A stretch of 64,000 nucleotides of DNA from Calidithermus roseus (GCF_003574095.1 NZ_QWLA01000001.1:62001-126000); one strand, 5' to 3'. Numbered from the stretch's first letter, positions 1 through 9,017 are shown. Numbers and translations: made by a program. The notes: generated by a model from the letters alone, not told the origin.

Positions 1-264
1 ATGTCCCTGGGGGTCACGCAGGCTTCTCCCCGCGCTCAGGGGTCGTAGTTCCAGCGAGTCCTGGCCGCTGGTGAGCGCGAGGTGCACGCCCAGGTCGGAG
101 CCGGACAGCCCCTCCACGCAGCAGCCCATCATCACCACCGAGCCGGTGGGAAAGCCCAGTTCCCTGTAGGCCCGGTTCTGGGCCTGGCTCAGCCCCAGGT
201 CGTCGTGGTGAACGATCAGTGCCCGCTTGCCCTCGAGGCCCAGCTTGTTCCAGAGTTCTCTCAC
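1..264 (-). CDS. YdjC/ChbG-family carbohydrate deacetylase, N-terminal part (cut by window edge)
   Basis: The 88 codons visible read as the start of a YdjC/ChbG-type deacetylase, metal enzymes that remove acetyl groups from N-acetylated oligosaccharides. The N-terminus has the metal-binding HHDDLG motif (about residues 18-23), then an N-A-Y helix, and later [10 protein letters not shown], which matches the family's second histidine motif. The GTG start at 264 is chosen because GGAGG lies about 6 nt upstream. It overlaps the beta-galactosidase stop codon as GTGA, so translation is probably coupled. The gene is the last visible member of the DeoR-linked sugar operon, which suggests that the substrate may be an acetylated galactoside. 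The C-terminus lies beyond the left edge. Confidence 0.8.
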   Translation of the reverse strand, partial: MRELWNKLGLEGKRALIVHHDDLGLSQAQNRAYRELGFPTGSVVMMGCCVEGLSGSDLGVHLALTSGQDSLELRPLSAGRSLRDPQGH

Positions 265-2201
265 GTCTTCCTCCACGCACTGACCCCGTAGGCTTCTACG
301 GTAGGCCCACCCAGGACGAACTCGGCGCCCTCGGGAGCGGGGGCAGCTTGGGGGTGGGGTGCGTAGTTGAAGGCGAAGGTAAGGTTGCCGCGCTGCCGGA
401 TACGCAGGCCGTCGGGTAGGAGCTGAGCGTGGAGGCCCAGGCTACTTGCCAGACGTCCCAGGTAGGCGCTGAGGAACTCCCGGCTGGGCCAGAAGGCCAG
501 GTAGCGCAGGTAATTGTTCTGGAAAATCGCGCCCTTGCCATCGGCAAAATTGCCGAGGGGCTCGAGCTCGCTTTCGATCCACTCCCGCCAGACGGACGAG
601 CGGTAGCGCCCTCCCTCCCACTCCACCTCGAAGTCCACGCCCGGCCGTAGCGATTCGACCCGCACGACCTTGATGGGCAGCAGCGCTTGCAGCGGTCCTG
701 GGGGAAGGTTGGGGGGGATGCCTAGGAATTCGGTCTTGGAGCCCGTGCGCGGCCCCAGGACGACGGGAGCCTGGGCGGAGCGCAGGGCCTCGAGCGCCTC
801 CTCGCGCAAAATGGGCGTGCTGGGCACCACCACCAGGCGGTAGCCCTCGAGGCTCCCTCCCGGCTTCACGAAATCGACGTCCAGGCTGAGTGAGCGCAGC
901 GCCTGATAGAAGGTCCAGGTGAGGTCGCGGTAGCTGAACTCCTGGCCCTGAGGCTGGACACGGTAGAGCCAGTCGGCCTCGTAGTCGAAAACCAGGGCCA
1001 CGGGGGCCCGCTGGCTTTGGGGCAGAGGGAGGGTTTGCAGCTCTCGAGCCACCTGCTGCACCTCGAAATAGCCTACGTCGGGCTGGAAGTCGGGGCGGTT
1101 GAGCCCGGCGTGGAACTGCTCTTGGGCCTGGGGAAACTGCCGCCAGCGGAAGTAGCTCACCACCTCGGCCCCGTGGGCGAAGGCTTCCCAGGTCCACAGC
1201 CGCACCATGCCGGGGGCGGGGGAGGGGTTGTGGGCCGCCCAGTTGACCGGCCCCGGCTGCTGCTCCATGACCCACCAGCGGGGCTTGACGCCGCGGTAGA
1301 GGTCGTGGTGAAAGGCGGCCATGTCCGGGTGACCGGTGTGGGCGTAGCGCAGCTTGTCCTGCTGGCTCACCGGCAGCACATCCATGTCGGTGAAGCCCAG
1401 CGGGTAGCTGTCCCAGCCCGCCACGTCGAGGTCCTCGGCCAGCTTGAAGTGGTCGAAGTCGGGGGTGTAACCCATGAAGTTGTGGGCGATGAAGCGCCCC
1501 GGCGAATGCTGGCGCAGGATCTCGACCTGCATGCGGTTGTAAGCTGCGACCTGGTCGGAGGAGAAGCGGTAGAAGTCGAGCCAGTGGGAAGGGTTGGCCT
1601 CGGTGACGGTGAGGTTGGGCAGCTCGATCTCCTCGAAGCTGTGGTACTCCATGCTCCAGAAGACGTTGCCCCAGGCTGCGTTCAGCGCCGCGATATCGCC
1701 GTAGCGGGCCCTCAGCCACTCCCGGAAGGCCCGCAGGTCCTCGGGGCCGTAGCTGCGGGTGGTGTCGTGGCAGCCGTACTCGTTGTCGGTTTGCCAACCT
1801 GCGACGTGGGGGTTGGTGCCGTAGCGCTGGGCGAAGAGGGTGACGATGCGGCGGGAGTGCTCGAGGTAGCTGCGGCTGGAGAAGCTGTAGTGCCGCCTCG
1901 AGCCAAACTTGCGCACCCGGCCCTGGATGTCGTAGGCCAGGATGTCGGGATGCTTGTCGATGAGCCACTTGGGCGGGGTGGGGGTGGGGGTACCCAGCAC
2001 CACCTTGAGCCCCTCGCGGCCCAGGGTCTCGATGGCCTCATCGAGCCACTCGAACTCGAAGCGCCCCTCACGGGGCTCGACGCGGCTCCAGCTAAACTCG
2101 CCGATGCGCACGTAGGAGAGGCCCAGTTCCCGCATTCTGCGGGCATCCTCGGCCCAGCGCTCGCGGGGCCAGTGTTCGGGGTAATAGCACACGCCTAGCA
2201 T
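261..2201 (-). CDS. Beta-galactosidase, glycoside hydrolase family 42
   Basis: This 646-residue retaining beta-galactosidase hydrolyses terminal beta-galactosides in the cytoplasm. It is nearly colinear with the Thermus A4 enzyme. The acid/base glutamate is E141 in TDNEYG, and the nucleophile is E313 in VMEQQPG; the A4 enzyme uses E141 and E312. The TIM barrel fills roughly residues 1-390, followed by the trimerisation and C-terminal beta domains. The ATG at 2201 has GAGGAG just upstream. There is no signal peptide. It lies 84 nt behind the second permease gene and overlaps the deacetylase by 4 nt, so it probably degrades the sugar imported by the upstream ABC transporter. Confidence 0.95.
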   Translation of the reverse strand: MLGVCYYPEHWPRERWAEDARRMRELGLSYVRIGEFSWSRVEPREGRFEFEWLDEAIETLGREGLKVVLGTPTPTPPKWLIDKHPDILAYDIQGRVRKFGSRRHYSFSSRSYLEHSRRIVTLFAQRYGTNPHVAGWQTDNEYGCHDTTRSYGPEDLRAFREWLRARYGDIAALNAAWGNVFWSMEYHSFEEIELPNLTVTEANPSHWLDFYRFSSDQVAAYNRMQVEILRQHSPGRFIAHNFMGYTPDFDHFKLAEDLDVAGWDSYPLGFTDMDVLPVSQQDKLRYAHTGHPDMAAFHHDLYRGVKPRWWVMEQQPGPVNWAAHNPSPAPGMVRLWTWEAFAHGAEVVSYFRWRQFPQAQEQFHAGLNRPDFQPDVGYFEVQQVARELQTLPLPQSQRAPVALVFDYEADWLYRVQPQGQEFSYRDLTWTFYQALRSLSLDVDFVKPGGSLEGYRLVVVPSTPILREEALEALRSAQAPVVLGPRTGSKTEFLGIPPNLPPGPLQALLPIKVVRVESLRPGVDFEVEWEGGRYRSSVWREWIESELEPLGNFADGKGAIFQNNYLRYLAFWPSREFLSAYLGRLASSLGLHAQLLPDGLRIRQRGNLTFAFNYAPHPQAAPAPEGAEFVLGGPTVEAYGVSAWRKT

Positions 2202-2249
2202 TCGCTCCTCACAAGTAGGTGGGGTTCGTTGATCTTTTCGATGTTTTTG

Positions 2250-2281
2250 GGGCTAGCGGCGTTTTTGGCGTTGGGTGAACC
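2250..2281. repeat. Short possible fragment of the heptad repeat family
   Basis: The gap between the permease and beta-galactosidase genes reads GGCTAGC GGCGTTT TTGGCGT TGGGTGA, four 7-nt units resembling those in the longer dispersed repeats elsewhere in the window. It is too short to be sure. Confidence 0.35.
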
Positions 2282-2285
2282 CATA

Positions 2286-3122
2286 TCAATCCTTCACCCC
2301 TCCCGCGGCGATGCCCGCGATGAACTGGCGTTGCAGGAAGACGAAGAGGATTAAGAAGGGCACCGTCATCAGCACCGCGCCCACCATGATCCCGCCCCAG
2401 CTCACCCGCGTGAGCCCGATCAGCGAGCCCAGCGCCACCGGGGCGGTGAGGGCGGCCTTGTTGTCGGGGGAGAGCACCAGCAAGGGCCAGAGGTAGTCGT
2501 TCCAGGCGGTGAGGAAGAGGATCAGCGAGAGCGCGGCCATGGCCGGGCGCACCAGCGGCAGGGCGATCTGGAAGAAGATGCGCCACTCCCCGGCCCCGTC
2601 GATGCGGGCGGCCTCGAGCAGGCTGCTGGGCAGGCTGAGGAAGCTCTGCCGCATGTAGAACACCCCCAGGCTGTTGGCCAGGCTGGGCAGCACCACCGCC
2701 CAGTAGGTGTTGGTGATCTTGAACTCGCGGGCGATGAGGATGTACTGCGGGATTACCACCACGAAGTAGGGGATGGTGAGGGTGGCGATGACAACGGTGA
2801 ACAGCGTGGTGCTCCCCCAGAAGCGGAAGCGGGCGAAGGCGTAGCCCGCCAGGCTGGTCAGCAGCACCGAGAGCACCGTGTAGATCAGCGAGATGACCAC
2901 GCTGTTGAGCAGCGTGCGCGAAAAGTTGGTGTCGGCGTTGAGGTTTTGCAGGTTGGTGAAGAAGTCGCCGCCCGGCAGGAGGGGGGTGGGGGTGCTGAAG
3001 ATGTCCCGCTCCGGCAGCGTCGAGAAGACGAACATCAACCACAGCGGGGCCAGCCACAGCAGGGCCAGCGGCACCATGACCAGGTGCAGCCAGATCGAAC
3101 GGACGAACTGCTGGCGGCGCAT
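2286..3122 (-). CDS. Carbohydrate ABC transporter permease, MalG type
   Basis: This 278-residue inner-membrane permease has six predicted helices and belongs to the CUT1 sugar ABC family. The ATPase-contacting EAA loop is visible as EAARIDGAGEW followed by ALPLVRP, about 90 residues from the C-terminus. It starts at an ATG directly after the TGA of the other permease (TGAATG), with GGAGGG before it, so the two are translationally coupled. Together with the partner permease and the binding protein at 4034-5305 it should form an importer for a galactoside or related oligosaccharide. The substrate is inferred from the downstream GH42 gene. No cognate ATPase gene is nearby. Confidence 0.93.
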   Translation of the reverse strand: MRRQQFVRSIWLHLVMVPLALLWLAPLWLMFVFSTLPERDIFSTPTPLLPGGDFFTNLQNLNADTNFSRTLLNSVVISLIYTVLSVLLTSLAGYAFARFRFWGSTTLFTVVIATLTIPYFVVVIPQYILIAREFKITNTYWAVVLPSLANSLGVFYMRQSFLSLPSSLLEAARIDGAGEWRIFFQIALPLVRPAMAALSLILFLTAWNDYLWPLLVLSPDNKAALTAPVALGSLIGLTRVSWGGIMVGAVLMTVPFLILFVFLQRQFIAGIAAGGVKD

Positions 3123-3974
3123 TCAGTCCCTCCCGAAGAAGCGAAGCTGGATCAGCGAGAACACCCCAGCCAGCAAGGCCACCGTGTAGGCGATGGAGGA
3201 GGCATAGCCAAAGTTGAAGCTGCGGAAGCCCTGCTGGTAGAGGTAGGTGCCCAGGGTCATGGTGGCGGTGCCGGGGCCGGAGTTGGTGATGAGGAAGGGC
3301 TCGGTGAAAAGCTGTAGCGTGCCGATGATCGAGAGCACGAAGCAAAACAGCAGCACGGGCCGGATGCCGGGCAGGGTGATCCGCACGAACTGCTGCCAGG
3401 GGGTTGCCCCGTCGATGGCGGCGGCCTCGTAGATGTCCTTGGGGATGCTTTGCAGGCCAGCCAGGATGATGATGGCGTTGTAGCCGGTCCAGCGCCAGGT
3501 CACCACCAGGATGATCACGCTCATGGCGGGGGCGGGCGCGTACAGCCAGTCCACCGGGCCCAGTCCCAGTGCCCGCAGGCCCGAGTTGACCGCGCCGAAG
3601 TCGGTGTTGAAGATCAGGCGGAACACCGCCGAATAGGCCACCGCACCCACCACCACCGGGGCGAAGAAGGCGAAGCGGAAGAGCGGTCTGAGTTTGAGCA
3701 GTTGCGAGTTGAGGGCCACTGCCAGCCCGGTAGCCAGCGCCAGCATCAGGGGCACCTGGATGACCAGGATCAAGAAGGTGTTGCGCAGGGCGTCTTGAAA
3801 GGTGGCGTCTTGAAGGATGCGGCCCCAGTTGACCCCTGGGTTCCAGGCCCAGGGAAAGGAGCGGGTGTCGAGGAAGGAAAGGTAGAAGGAGTAAAGGATG
3901 GGCCAGGCCCAGAACAGGCCGAAGACGATCAGGTAGGGGAGCAGAAAGGTATAGGGGGTCAGGTTCCTCCGCAC
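3123..3974 (-). CDS. Carbohydrate ABC transporter permease, MalF type
   Basis: This 283-residue CUT1 permease starts VRRNLTPYTF and has six predicted helices. The EAA loop reads EAAAIDGATPWQ. A much longer open frame runs upstream into the binding-protein gene, but it is a shadow there. The GTG at 3974 is preferred because GGAGGAG lies 3-9 nt upstream and the first helix begins about 10 residues later. It is separated from the binding-protein gene by an intrinsic terminator, so it is probably expressed at a lower level by read-through. It pairs with the MalG-type permease immediately downstream. Confidence 0.92.
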   Translation of the reverse strand: MRRNLTPYTFLLPYLIVFGLFWAWPILYSFYLSFLDTRSFPWAWNPGVNWGRILQDATFQDALRNTFLILVIQVPLMLALATGLAVALNSQLLKLRPLFRFAFFAPVVVGAVAYSAVFRLIFNTDFGAVNSGLRALGLGPVDWLYAPAPAMSVIILVVTWRWTGYNAIIILAGLQSIPKDIYEAAAIDGATPWQQFVRITLPGIRPVLLFCFVLSIIGTLQLFTEPFLITNSGPGTATMTLGTYLYQQGFRSFNFGYASSIAYTVALLAGVFSLIQLRFFGRD

Positions 3975-3991
3975 GGCTCCTCCGCTTAGGA

Positions 3992-4024
3992 AAAAGAGGT
4001 GGGGATAAATTCCCCACCTCTTTT
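3992..4024 (-). terminator. Intrinsic terminator between binding-protein and permease genes
   Basis: A perfect 14-bp inverted repeat (3992-4005 with 4011-4024) encloses a 5-nt loop. Read on the minus strand, the stem ends in a run of T (3995-3991). It sits just after the binding-protein stop and before the permease ribosome site. It probably acts as a partial terminator that keeps binding-protein mRNA in excess. Confidence 0.85.
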
Positions 4025-4033
4025 GCTCGAGGC

Positions 4034-5305
4034 CTACTTGGCGACGGGCAACCCGGTGGCCGCCGAGATCTGCCTGGCGGCGCTGTCCAGGGCTTCCTTG
4101 GCGCTCTTGACCCGGCCAGCCACGTAGTCGGCTTGAGCCTTGATCACGATTTGGCGGGCTTCTTGGAAGTACTGGGTGCCACGGGCCTGGGGCACCTGGC
4201 CCAGGGTGTCGAGGATGGTTTTCCAGACGGCTTGGCCGCCCCAGTACTTGCTGGGGGCGCTGACGTAGGGGTCCTTGAGGGCGGGCAGGTAGGAAGGCAC
4301 GAGGCCGAATTCCTTCAGCATGGTCACCTGGCCCTCGGTGGTGGCAAGGGCGTGGCGGATAAAGGCCCAGGCAGCGGCCTTGTTCTTGGAGGAGGCGGGC
4401 AGAGCCAGCGCCGAGCCACCCAGGTTGGCGGCACGGACCCCGCCCTTCTTGGAAGCGGGCATGCGGAAGACGCCCCACTTGCCCTCGAGCTCGGGGGCGT
4501 TGGAGCGGATGGTGCCCTCATACCAGCCGCCGAACATGGCGGTGGCCACCTTGCCAGCCTTGAAGGCCTGGATCTGCTCGTTCCAGCCGCCCTGCATCAC
4601 CACGCCCGAGTCGATGAGCTTCTTGACCGTCTCGAGCGCGCTCACGCAGCCGGGCTTGTTCACGGTCACGCTCTTGGCGTCGTTGGAGAAGTAGAAGCAG
4701 CCGTTCTGGTTGGCGAGCATGCGGAACCACTCGTCGTCCTGGCCGTTGGCGATGACGCCTACCTTGGCTCCCGTGGCGGCGACGATTTTCTTACCCGCGG
4801 CGATGTAGTCATCCCAGGTCTCGATGGTCTCGGGGTTGACGCCGGCTTGCTGGTAGAGGTCGCGTCGGTAGAACATCACCACGGGGCCGGAGTCCCAGGG
4901 GATGGCGTAGATCTTGTTGCCCACTTGGAGCTCAGTCCACTTGAAGGCTGGGAAATTGCCCTTGAAGGCGTTGGCACTGGGCGCGAGGGTGTTGAGGTCG
5001 GTGAAGCAGCCAGGGAAGCGCGCCCAGAACACCTCAGCCTCGTTGTTTTCCACCGAGTAGACGTCGGGCAGGTCGGCCCCGCCGGCGGCGCAACCCGAGA
5101 GCCCTTTGTCGTAGACTTGCTGGTTGCCCAGGTCCACGACGTTGACCTTGACGTTGGGATACTTCTTGTTGAAGCTCGGCACCGTAGCCTGAAGCGCCTT
5201 GGCCGCGATATCCCACGACCACACGGTAATCTCGCCACTGATGTTGCCCTGAGCCATGCCTAAACTCGCGGCAACCATCCCTAGGGCCATCAACCCTTTG
5301 ACCAT
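4034..5305 (-). CDS. Sugar ABC transporter substrate-binding protein
   Basis: This 423-residue extracellular solute-binding protein is of the family 1 (MalE-like) fold. The ATG at 5305 is chosen over upstream ones because GGGAGGAT lies 5-12 nt before it and the protein then begins with a clean signal peptide (MVKGLMALGM, cleavage probably after about residue 20). Family features include the ITVWSW strand at the mature N-terminus and GGWYEG near the middle. It is the first gene of an operon driven by a TTGACA/TAGACT promoter, followed by two permeases, the GH42 enzyme and the deacetylase. The bound sugar is not evident from sequence; a beta-galactoside is the best inference from context. Confidence 0.92.
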   Translation of the reverse strand: MVKGLMALGMVAASLGMAQGNISGEITVWSWDIAAKALQATVPSFNKKYPNVKVNVVDLGNQQVYDKGLSGCAAGGADLPDVYSVENNEAEVFWARFPGCFTDLNTLAPSANAFKGNFPAFKWTELQVGNKIYAIPWDSGPVVMFYRRDLYQQAGVNPETIETWDDYIAAGKKIVAATGAKVGVIANGQDDEWFRMLANQNGCFYFSNDAKSVTVNKPGCVSALETVKKLIDSGVVMQGGWNEQIQAFKAGKVATAMFGGWYEGTIRSNAPELEGKWGVFRMPASKKGGVRAANLGGSALALPASSKNKAAAWAFIRHALATTEGQVTMLKEFGLVPSYLPALKDPYVSAPSKYWGGQAVWKTILDTLGQVPQARGTQYFQEARQIVIKAQADYVAGRVKSAKEALDSAARQISAATGLPVAK

Positions 5306-5326
5306 AAAGATCCTCCCTCTTCGACA

Positions 5327-5358
5327 AACAAACATCCACAACAGCGAGCCTGTTTGTT
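5327..5358 (-). promoter_or_regulatory. 5'-UTR hairpin before the binding-protein gene
   Basis: An 8-bp inverted repeat (5327-5334 with 5351-5358, AACAAACA/TGTTTGTT) lies in the roughly 125-nt leader, just upstream of the ribosome-binding site. It could stabilise the mRNA or tune translation. Confidence 0.4.
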
Positions 5359-5430
5359 GAACCGGCGCAAGCAAGAACCCAATCACCGAGCTGGCTGCAA
5401 TCAGTGAGGGTCGGCCTGGGGTTCAGGGGG

Positions 5431-5477
5431 AGTCTACCCAGCTTTCGATAGCTTGTCAACTTCTTTCAATGCTTTCG
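5431..5477 (-). promoter_or_regulatory. Promoter and likely DeoR operators for the GH42 sugar operon
   Basis: On the minus strand TTGACA (5459-5454) and TAGACT (5436-5431) are 17 nt apart, a near-consensus sigma-A promoter. The motif GCTTTCG occurs inside the spacer (5441-5447) and again 30 bp away (5471-5477). Its complement CGAAAGC/T occurs twice in the DeoR gene's own promoter. DeoR-family proteins often bind TTTCG-type repeats, so these are likely operators through which the adjacent repressor blocks transcription. Confidence 0.7.
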
Positions 5478-5484
5478 AAAATGC

Positions 5485-6258
5485 CTAGACCGTCACCACC
5501 TCGAGGCCCGCCGCACGCAGTTGCTCGAGGTCTTCCCCACGGGCCTTGCGGCTGGTCACCAGGAGGTGGGCGGACTGGAGGGGAGCGATGCGGGCCGCGG
5601 CGATCTGCATGAGCTTGGAGTGGTCGGCTAAAACGATGGACTCGCGGGCCGAGCGCATCATGGCTCGCTTGATCTCGGCTTCTTGCAGGTTGGTATTGGT
5701 AAGCCCGCGCTCGGGGTGGACGCCGTTGCAACCGATGAATGCCTTGTCGGCGTTGATCTCCTGGAGCAGCACCGTGCCGTAGGGGTTGACCAGGGAGTGC
5801 TGCAAAGGCCGCAGGGTGCCTCCGGTGACGATCACGGTGACGCCGGGGTGCGACTCCAGCATGAGCGCGATGTTGAGCGCGCTGGTCACCACCACCACGT
5901 TGCGCAGCCCCTGGGGAAGGGCCTTGGCTAGCTCGGTGGTGGTGCTGCCCACGTCGAGGATGATGGTCTGGCCGTCTTTGACCAGACCCGCGGCGTACTG
6001 GCCAATGCGCTCCTTCTCGCGGGCGTGTACCTGGCGGCTGGCTTCCAGCGGCAACTCGAAGCGCTTGCTCTCTGCGGGCACCGCCCCGCCCCGTGTGCGC
6101 CGCAGCAGGCCGCTGCTCTCGAGGTGCTCGAGGTCGGTGCGGATGGTTACCGCCGAGACGTTGAAGCGATCGGAAAGCTCGCTCACGCGCACCTGGCCAT
6201 CCCTGCGCAGGATCTCCAGGATTTCCCGGTGGCGCAGCGTAGCTTCTAGAGAGGGCAT
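5485..6258 (-). CDS. DeoR/GlpR-family transcriptional repressor
   Basis: This 257-residue regulator has an N-terminal winged helix (about residues 8-60, with VSELSDRFNVSAVTIRTDL as recognition region). A sugar-phosphate-sensing domain follows, with the family motifs LDVGSTTTELA and ADHSK. The ATG at 6258 has no Shine-Dalgarno; a TATGCT box lies 6 nt upstream, so the mRNA is probably leaderless. The gene is upstream of, and in the same direction as, the GH42 operon. Repeated CGAAAG motifs occur in both promoters, which suggests that it represses both itself and the operon. The inducer is unknown. Confidence 0.9.
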   Translation of the reverse strand: MPSLEATLRHREILEILRRDGQVRVSELSDRFNVSAVTIRTDLEHLESSGLLRRTRGGAVPAESKRFELPLEASRQVHAREKERIGQYAAGLVKDGQTIILDVGSTTTELAKALPQGLRNVVVVTSALNIALMLESHPGVTVIVTGGTLRPLQHSLVNPYGTVLLQEINADKAFIGCNGVHPERGLTNTNLQEAEIKRAMMRSARESIVLADHSKLMQIAAARIAPLQSAHLLVTSRKARGEDLEQLRAAGLEVVTV

Positions 6259-6260
6259 AA

Positions 6261-6283
6261 CGAAAGCATACGAAAGTTCGCGT
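6261..6283 (-). promoter_or_regulatory. DeoR gene promoter with tandem operator half-sites
   Basis: CGAAAGC at 6261-6267 and CGAAAGT at 6271-6277 are 10 bp apart, on the same helix face. They overlap the TATGCT -10 box (6270-6265, minus strand). Binding there would give autorepression. Confidence 0.55.
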
Positions 6284-6309
6284 GCTTTTGCCAGGACGCG
6301 GAGGGTGCT

Positions 6310-6338
6310 TTGGAAAGCCCGGACGCTTGGGGTATAAC
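6310..6338 (+). promoter_or_regulatory. Promoter of the GNAT gene
   Basis: TTGGAA (6310-6315) and TATAAC (6333-6338) are separated by 17 nt. Transcription should begin close to the ATG at 6346, giving a leaderless mRNA. Confidence 0.6.
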
Positions 6339-6345
6339 CGTGGGC

Positions 6346-6888
6346 ATGGTTGTTGACGTGACGACCTACTACCTCCAGATGCTCTCTCCCTCGGAACTCA
6401 GGCCCTCGAGGGCCGTGGTCGAGGGCCTGGAGGTTCGCCAGGCCAGGCTTCCGCTACCCGAGCTCAACCGCTTCTTCTACACCGCTGTGGGCGGGGAGTG
6501 GTACTGGATCGACCGCCTGGGCTGGACTTACGAGCAGTGGCGGCAGTGGGTGGAGCGGCCCGAGCTCGAGACCTGGCTGGCCCACCTGGAGGGCACCCCG
6601 GCGGGCTACTGCGAGCTCGAGCGGCAGGGCGAGACCGTCAACATCGCCTATTTCGGCCTGATTCCCCGCTTTATTGGCCGGGGAATCGGCGGGGTGCTGC
6701 TCACACGCTGCCTCGAGCGCGCCTGGGCCATGGGCGCGAAGCGCCTGACGGTCAACACCTGCACCCTCGACGGTCCCCAGGCGCTGGCGAACTACCAGGC
6801 CAGGGGCTTCAAGCTGTACCGCCAGGAAACAGCCCCCAAGGAACTCCCCGACCAGCCCCCAGGGCCCTGGCCGGGCTCGAGGCCGTAG
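6346..6888 (+). CDS. GNAT-family N-acetyltransferase
   Basis: This is a 180-residue single-domain acyltransferase using acetyl-CoA. The acetyl-CoA pyrophosphate loop reads PRFIGRGIGGVLL (motif A, R/Q-x-x-G-x-G/A) at about residues 107-119, preceded by the strand VNIAYFGL and followed by a C-terminal NYQARGFK motif. In-frame starts exist further upstream (a TTG at 6310 and a GTG at 6340), but the TTG at 6310 is the -35 element, so ATG 6346 is preferred. The acceptor is unknown. It is a monocistronic unit, divergent from the DeoR gene and convergent with the second permease set. Confidence 0.88.
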   Translation: MVVDVTTYYLQMLSPSELRPSRAVVEGLEVRQARLPLPELNRFFYTAVGGEWYWIDRLGWTYEQWRQWVERPELETWLAHLEGTPAGYCELERQGETVNIAYFGLIPRFIGRGIGGVLLTRCLERAWAMGAKRLTVNTCTLDGPQALANYQARGFKLYRQETAPKELPDQPPGPWPGSRP

Positions 6889-6905
6889 TTTACCCTCTGG
6901 GGCCC

Positions 6906-6969
6906 CCACGGGAAGCCTTTGCCGGCGCGCTGATGGGAAGATTGCTCCAAGACGCGAAGCTTCCCGTGG
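6906..6969. repeat. 11-bp inverted repeat in a convergent gap
   Basis: CCACGGGAAGC (6906-6916) is repeated in inverse orientation at 6959-6969 with 42 nt between. It lies between the convergent ends of the GNAT and permease genes. It could be a two-way terminator, or a structured transcript; there is no T-run. Confidence 0.45.
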
Positions 6970-7012
6970 AAACCGCTTTTAGCCGGTGGTCGAAGGCCAG
7001 TTGCAGGGGCGC

Positions 7013-7825
7013 TCAACCCTTCACCGAACCCGCCAGCAGGCCCCGGATGAAGTAGCGCCCGAGGAGGATGTAGACCAGCAGCGTCGGGAGGGCGGCCAGC
7101 AGGGCTCCGGCCATGGGTAGGTTCCATTTCACCGCTTCCCCGCCTGCAAGCTGAGCCAGGGCCACGGTGATGGGCTGGCTGGAAGGGCTGCTCACCAGCG
7201 TCACGGCGAAGAGGAACTCGTTCCAGATCTGGGTGAACTGCCAGATGATCACCACCACGAAGCCGGGGATCGAAAGCGGGAAGATGACGTTGCGGTAGAT
7301 GCCCCAGAAGCCCGCTCCGTCGATGCGGCTGGCCTCGACGAGTTCGTCGGGGATTTCGGCGTAGTAGTTGCGGAAGATCAGCGTGGTGATGGGCAAGCCG
7401 TAGACCACGTGCACCAGGATCAGGCCCCACAGGCTGCCGCCCAGCCCGATCTCGCGGATGAATTGGAACAGCGGGATCAGCACGGCCTGGTAGGGGATGA
7501 ACATGCCGAAGAGCATCAGGGGGAAGATGATGTTGGCGCCGGGGAACTTCCACTTCGAGAGCACGTAGCCGTTGATCGAGCCCAGCATGGCTGAAAGCAG
7601 CGTTGCTGTGACGGTGAGGAAGAAGCTGTTTTGCAGCTTGGGCAAGAAGGCGCTCCAGGCCTGGGCGAAACTCTCCCAGTACCACACCCTGGGCAACTGC
7701 CAGGTGCTCTCGAGGGTGATCGCCGCCGGTTCCTTGAGCGCGGTCACCACCACCAGGTACACCGGCAGCAGGAAGAACAGCGTCGCCAGGGCCAGAATGC
7801 TGTACTGCACCACGCGCCAGATCAT
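7013..7825 (-). CDS. Glucose/mannose-type ABC transporter permease, MalG type
   Basis: This 270-residue CUT1 permease has six predicted helices. The EAA loop reads [12 protein letters not shown], with the conserved P-L following. The sequence resembles the GtsC-like permease of Thermus glucose/mannose transporters. Its ATG overlaps the partner permease stop by 4 nt (ATGA), implying translational coupling. The C-terminus has the usual [12 protein letters not shown] tail. No ATPase gene follows; the next gene downstream is convergent. Confidence 0.92.
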   Translation of the reverse strand: MIWRVVQYSILALATLFFLLPVYLVVVTALKEPAAITLESTWQLPRVWYWESFAQAWSAFLPKLQNSFFLTVTATLLSAMLGSINGYVLSKWKFPGANIIFPLMLFGMFIPYQAVLIPLFQFIREIGLGGSLWGLILVHVVYGLPITTLIFRNYYAEIPDELVEASRIDGAGFWGIYRNVIFPLSIPGFVVVIIWQFTQIWNEFLFAVTLVSSPSSQPITVALAQLAGGEAVKWNLPMAGALLAALPTLLVYILLGRYFIRGLLAGSVKG

Positions 7826-8946
7826 CGCCGCACCTCGCTGCGTAGCTGGCTGTAGAGGTAGGGCACGATCACCAAGGCCACCAGCAGTAGCAGGATGGTG
7901 GCGATGGCGGCTCCGTCGGCGATGATGTTGGAACGGAAGGTGGTGACGTACATCAGCAGGGCCGGAACCTCGGTGGGGGCGTTGTCCACCCCGGTCATGG
8001 CCCAGATCAGGTCGAAGATCTTCAGCGAGATGTGGCCCAGGATGATCATGGCCGAGAGGGTGATGGGTGCGAGCATGGGGAGGATGATGCGGCGGTAGAG
8101 CTGCACCTCGCTGGCCCCGTCCACCCGCGCCGCCTCGCGCAACTCCTCAGGCACCCCGCGCAGCCCGGCGAGGTACAGCGCCATGGTGTAGCCCGACATC
8201 TGCCAGATAGCGGCGATGATGATGCCGATGAAGGCCAGGTTGAAGCCGTGGATCTCGGGGAAGGGCAGCAACTGCACCCGGGGCCCGATAAAGATAGCCC
8301 AGCCGATGAGCAACGCTGCGCTCCCCACGGCGATCCAGCCCCGCCGCACCTGGGCGTTGCGCAGGGCCGAGATGCCGATCCACAGCAGGATCAGGCCAAT
8401 GAGCCAGGCGGTGAAGAGGGGGAGATGGTTCCAGTCGAACTGGAGCACCTGCTGGCGGCTGGTCAGCCAGGCGAAGCGGCCCTCGGGCAGGCCGACGGCG
8501 GCGGGCAACTGGTTGACGCCCCCTGCTGGTTGCAGCATCCAGCGCCAGATGGTCCCGGTCACGATGAACGAAAGCGACATGGGGAAAAGAAAGACCGTGC
8601 GAAAGAAACCCTCGCCCTTAGGCCCGCGGTCGAGGATAATCGCCAGTGAAAGGCCTACCAGCAGGCACCCGCCCACGAAAAACACCGTAAAGAAGATGTT
8701 ATTGACCAGATCCTGGCGGAAGCGCCCATGGATGAAGCCGCTGAAGAGTTCTTTGTAGTTCTCTAAACCCACGAACTGGAGCACCGGGTTGATGGCCAGG
8801 GCCTGGGCCGGGTCCTTGCCCCAGTTGGTCAGGGAAGTCTGGATGGTTTGGCCGATGAAGCCGTACACGAAAATGGCCAGTAGGATCACCGAAGGCAAAA
8901 GGGTGAGCACGGCCACCAGGCTGTCCAGATTGCGCAACCACTTCAT
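7822..8946 (-). CDS. Glucose/mannose-type ABC transporter permease, MalF type
   Basis: This 374-residue permease is longer than its partner because of an insertion (about residues 160-230) carrying two extra hydrophobic segments, a feature also known in GtsB-type permeases. The EAA loop reads [12 protein letters not shown] near residue 290. The ATG at 8946 (MKWLRNLDS) is preferred to an upstream in-frame extension that would run through the intergenic hairpin. Only a weak ribosome site is visible. It lies in a ROK regulator-binding protein-permease-permease operon. Confidence 0.9.
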   Translation of the reverse strand: MKWLRNLDSLVAVLTLLPSVILLAIFVYGFIGQTIQTSLTNWGKDPAQALAINPVLQFVGLENYKELFSGFIHGRFRQDLVNNIFFTVFFVGGCLLVGLSLAIILDRGPKGEGFFRTVFLFPMSLSFIVTGTIWRWMLQPAGGVNQLPAAVGLPEGRFAWLTSRQQVLQFDWNHLPLFTAWLIGLILLWIGISALRNAQVRRGWIAVGSAALLIGWAIFIGPRVQLLPFPEIHGFNLAFIGIIIAAIWQMSGYTMALYLAGLRGVPEELREAARVDGASEVQLYRRIILPMLAPITLSAMIILGHISLKIFDLIWAMTGVDNAPTEVPALLMYVTTFRSNIIADGAAIATILLLLVALVIVPYLYSQLRSEVRR

Positions 8947-8972
8947 TACTGTCGCCTTTCCCGTACCCCCAA

Positions 8973-8999
8973 CCCCTCTCCCCAAACCGGGGAGAGGGG
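8973..8999 (-). terminator. GC-rich hairpin between binding-protein and permease genes
   Basis: An 11-bp perfect stem (8973-8983 with 8989-8999, CCCCTCTCCCC arm) with a 5-nt loop lies between the binding-protein stop and the permease start. It lacks a T-run, so it may be an mRNA-stabilising or processing hairpin. The arm sequence also resembles dispersed intergenic palindromes. Confidence 0.5.
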
Positions 9000-9017
9000 A
9001 GGCGGGATGAATAGCGT

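Noticed and set aside
1017-2198. 393-residue open frame opposite the beta-galactosidase gene
   Set aside because: It is a shadow with Gly/Val/His-rich composition and no motif.
3975-4478. N-terminal extension of the MalF-type permease by about 170 residues
   Set aside because: It lies antisense-in-frame within the binding-protein gene, crosses a terminator and gives no family similarity; the GTG at 3974 with GGAGGAG is better.
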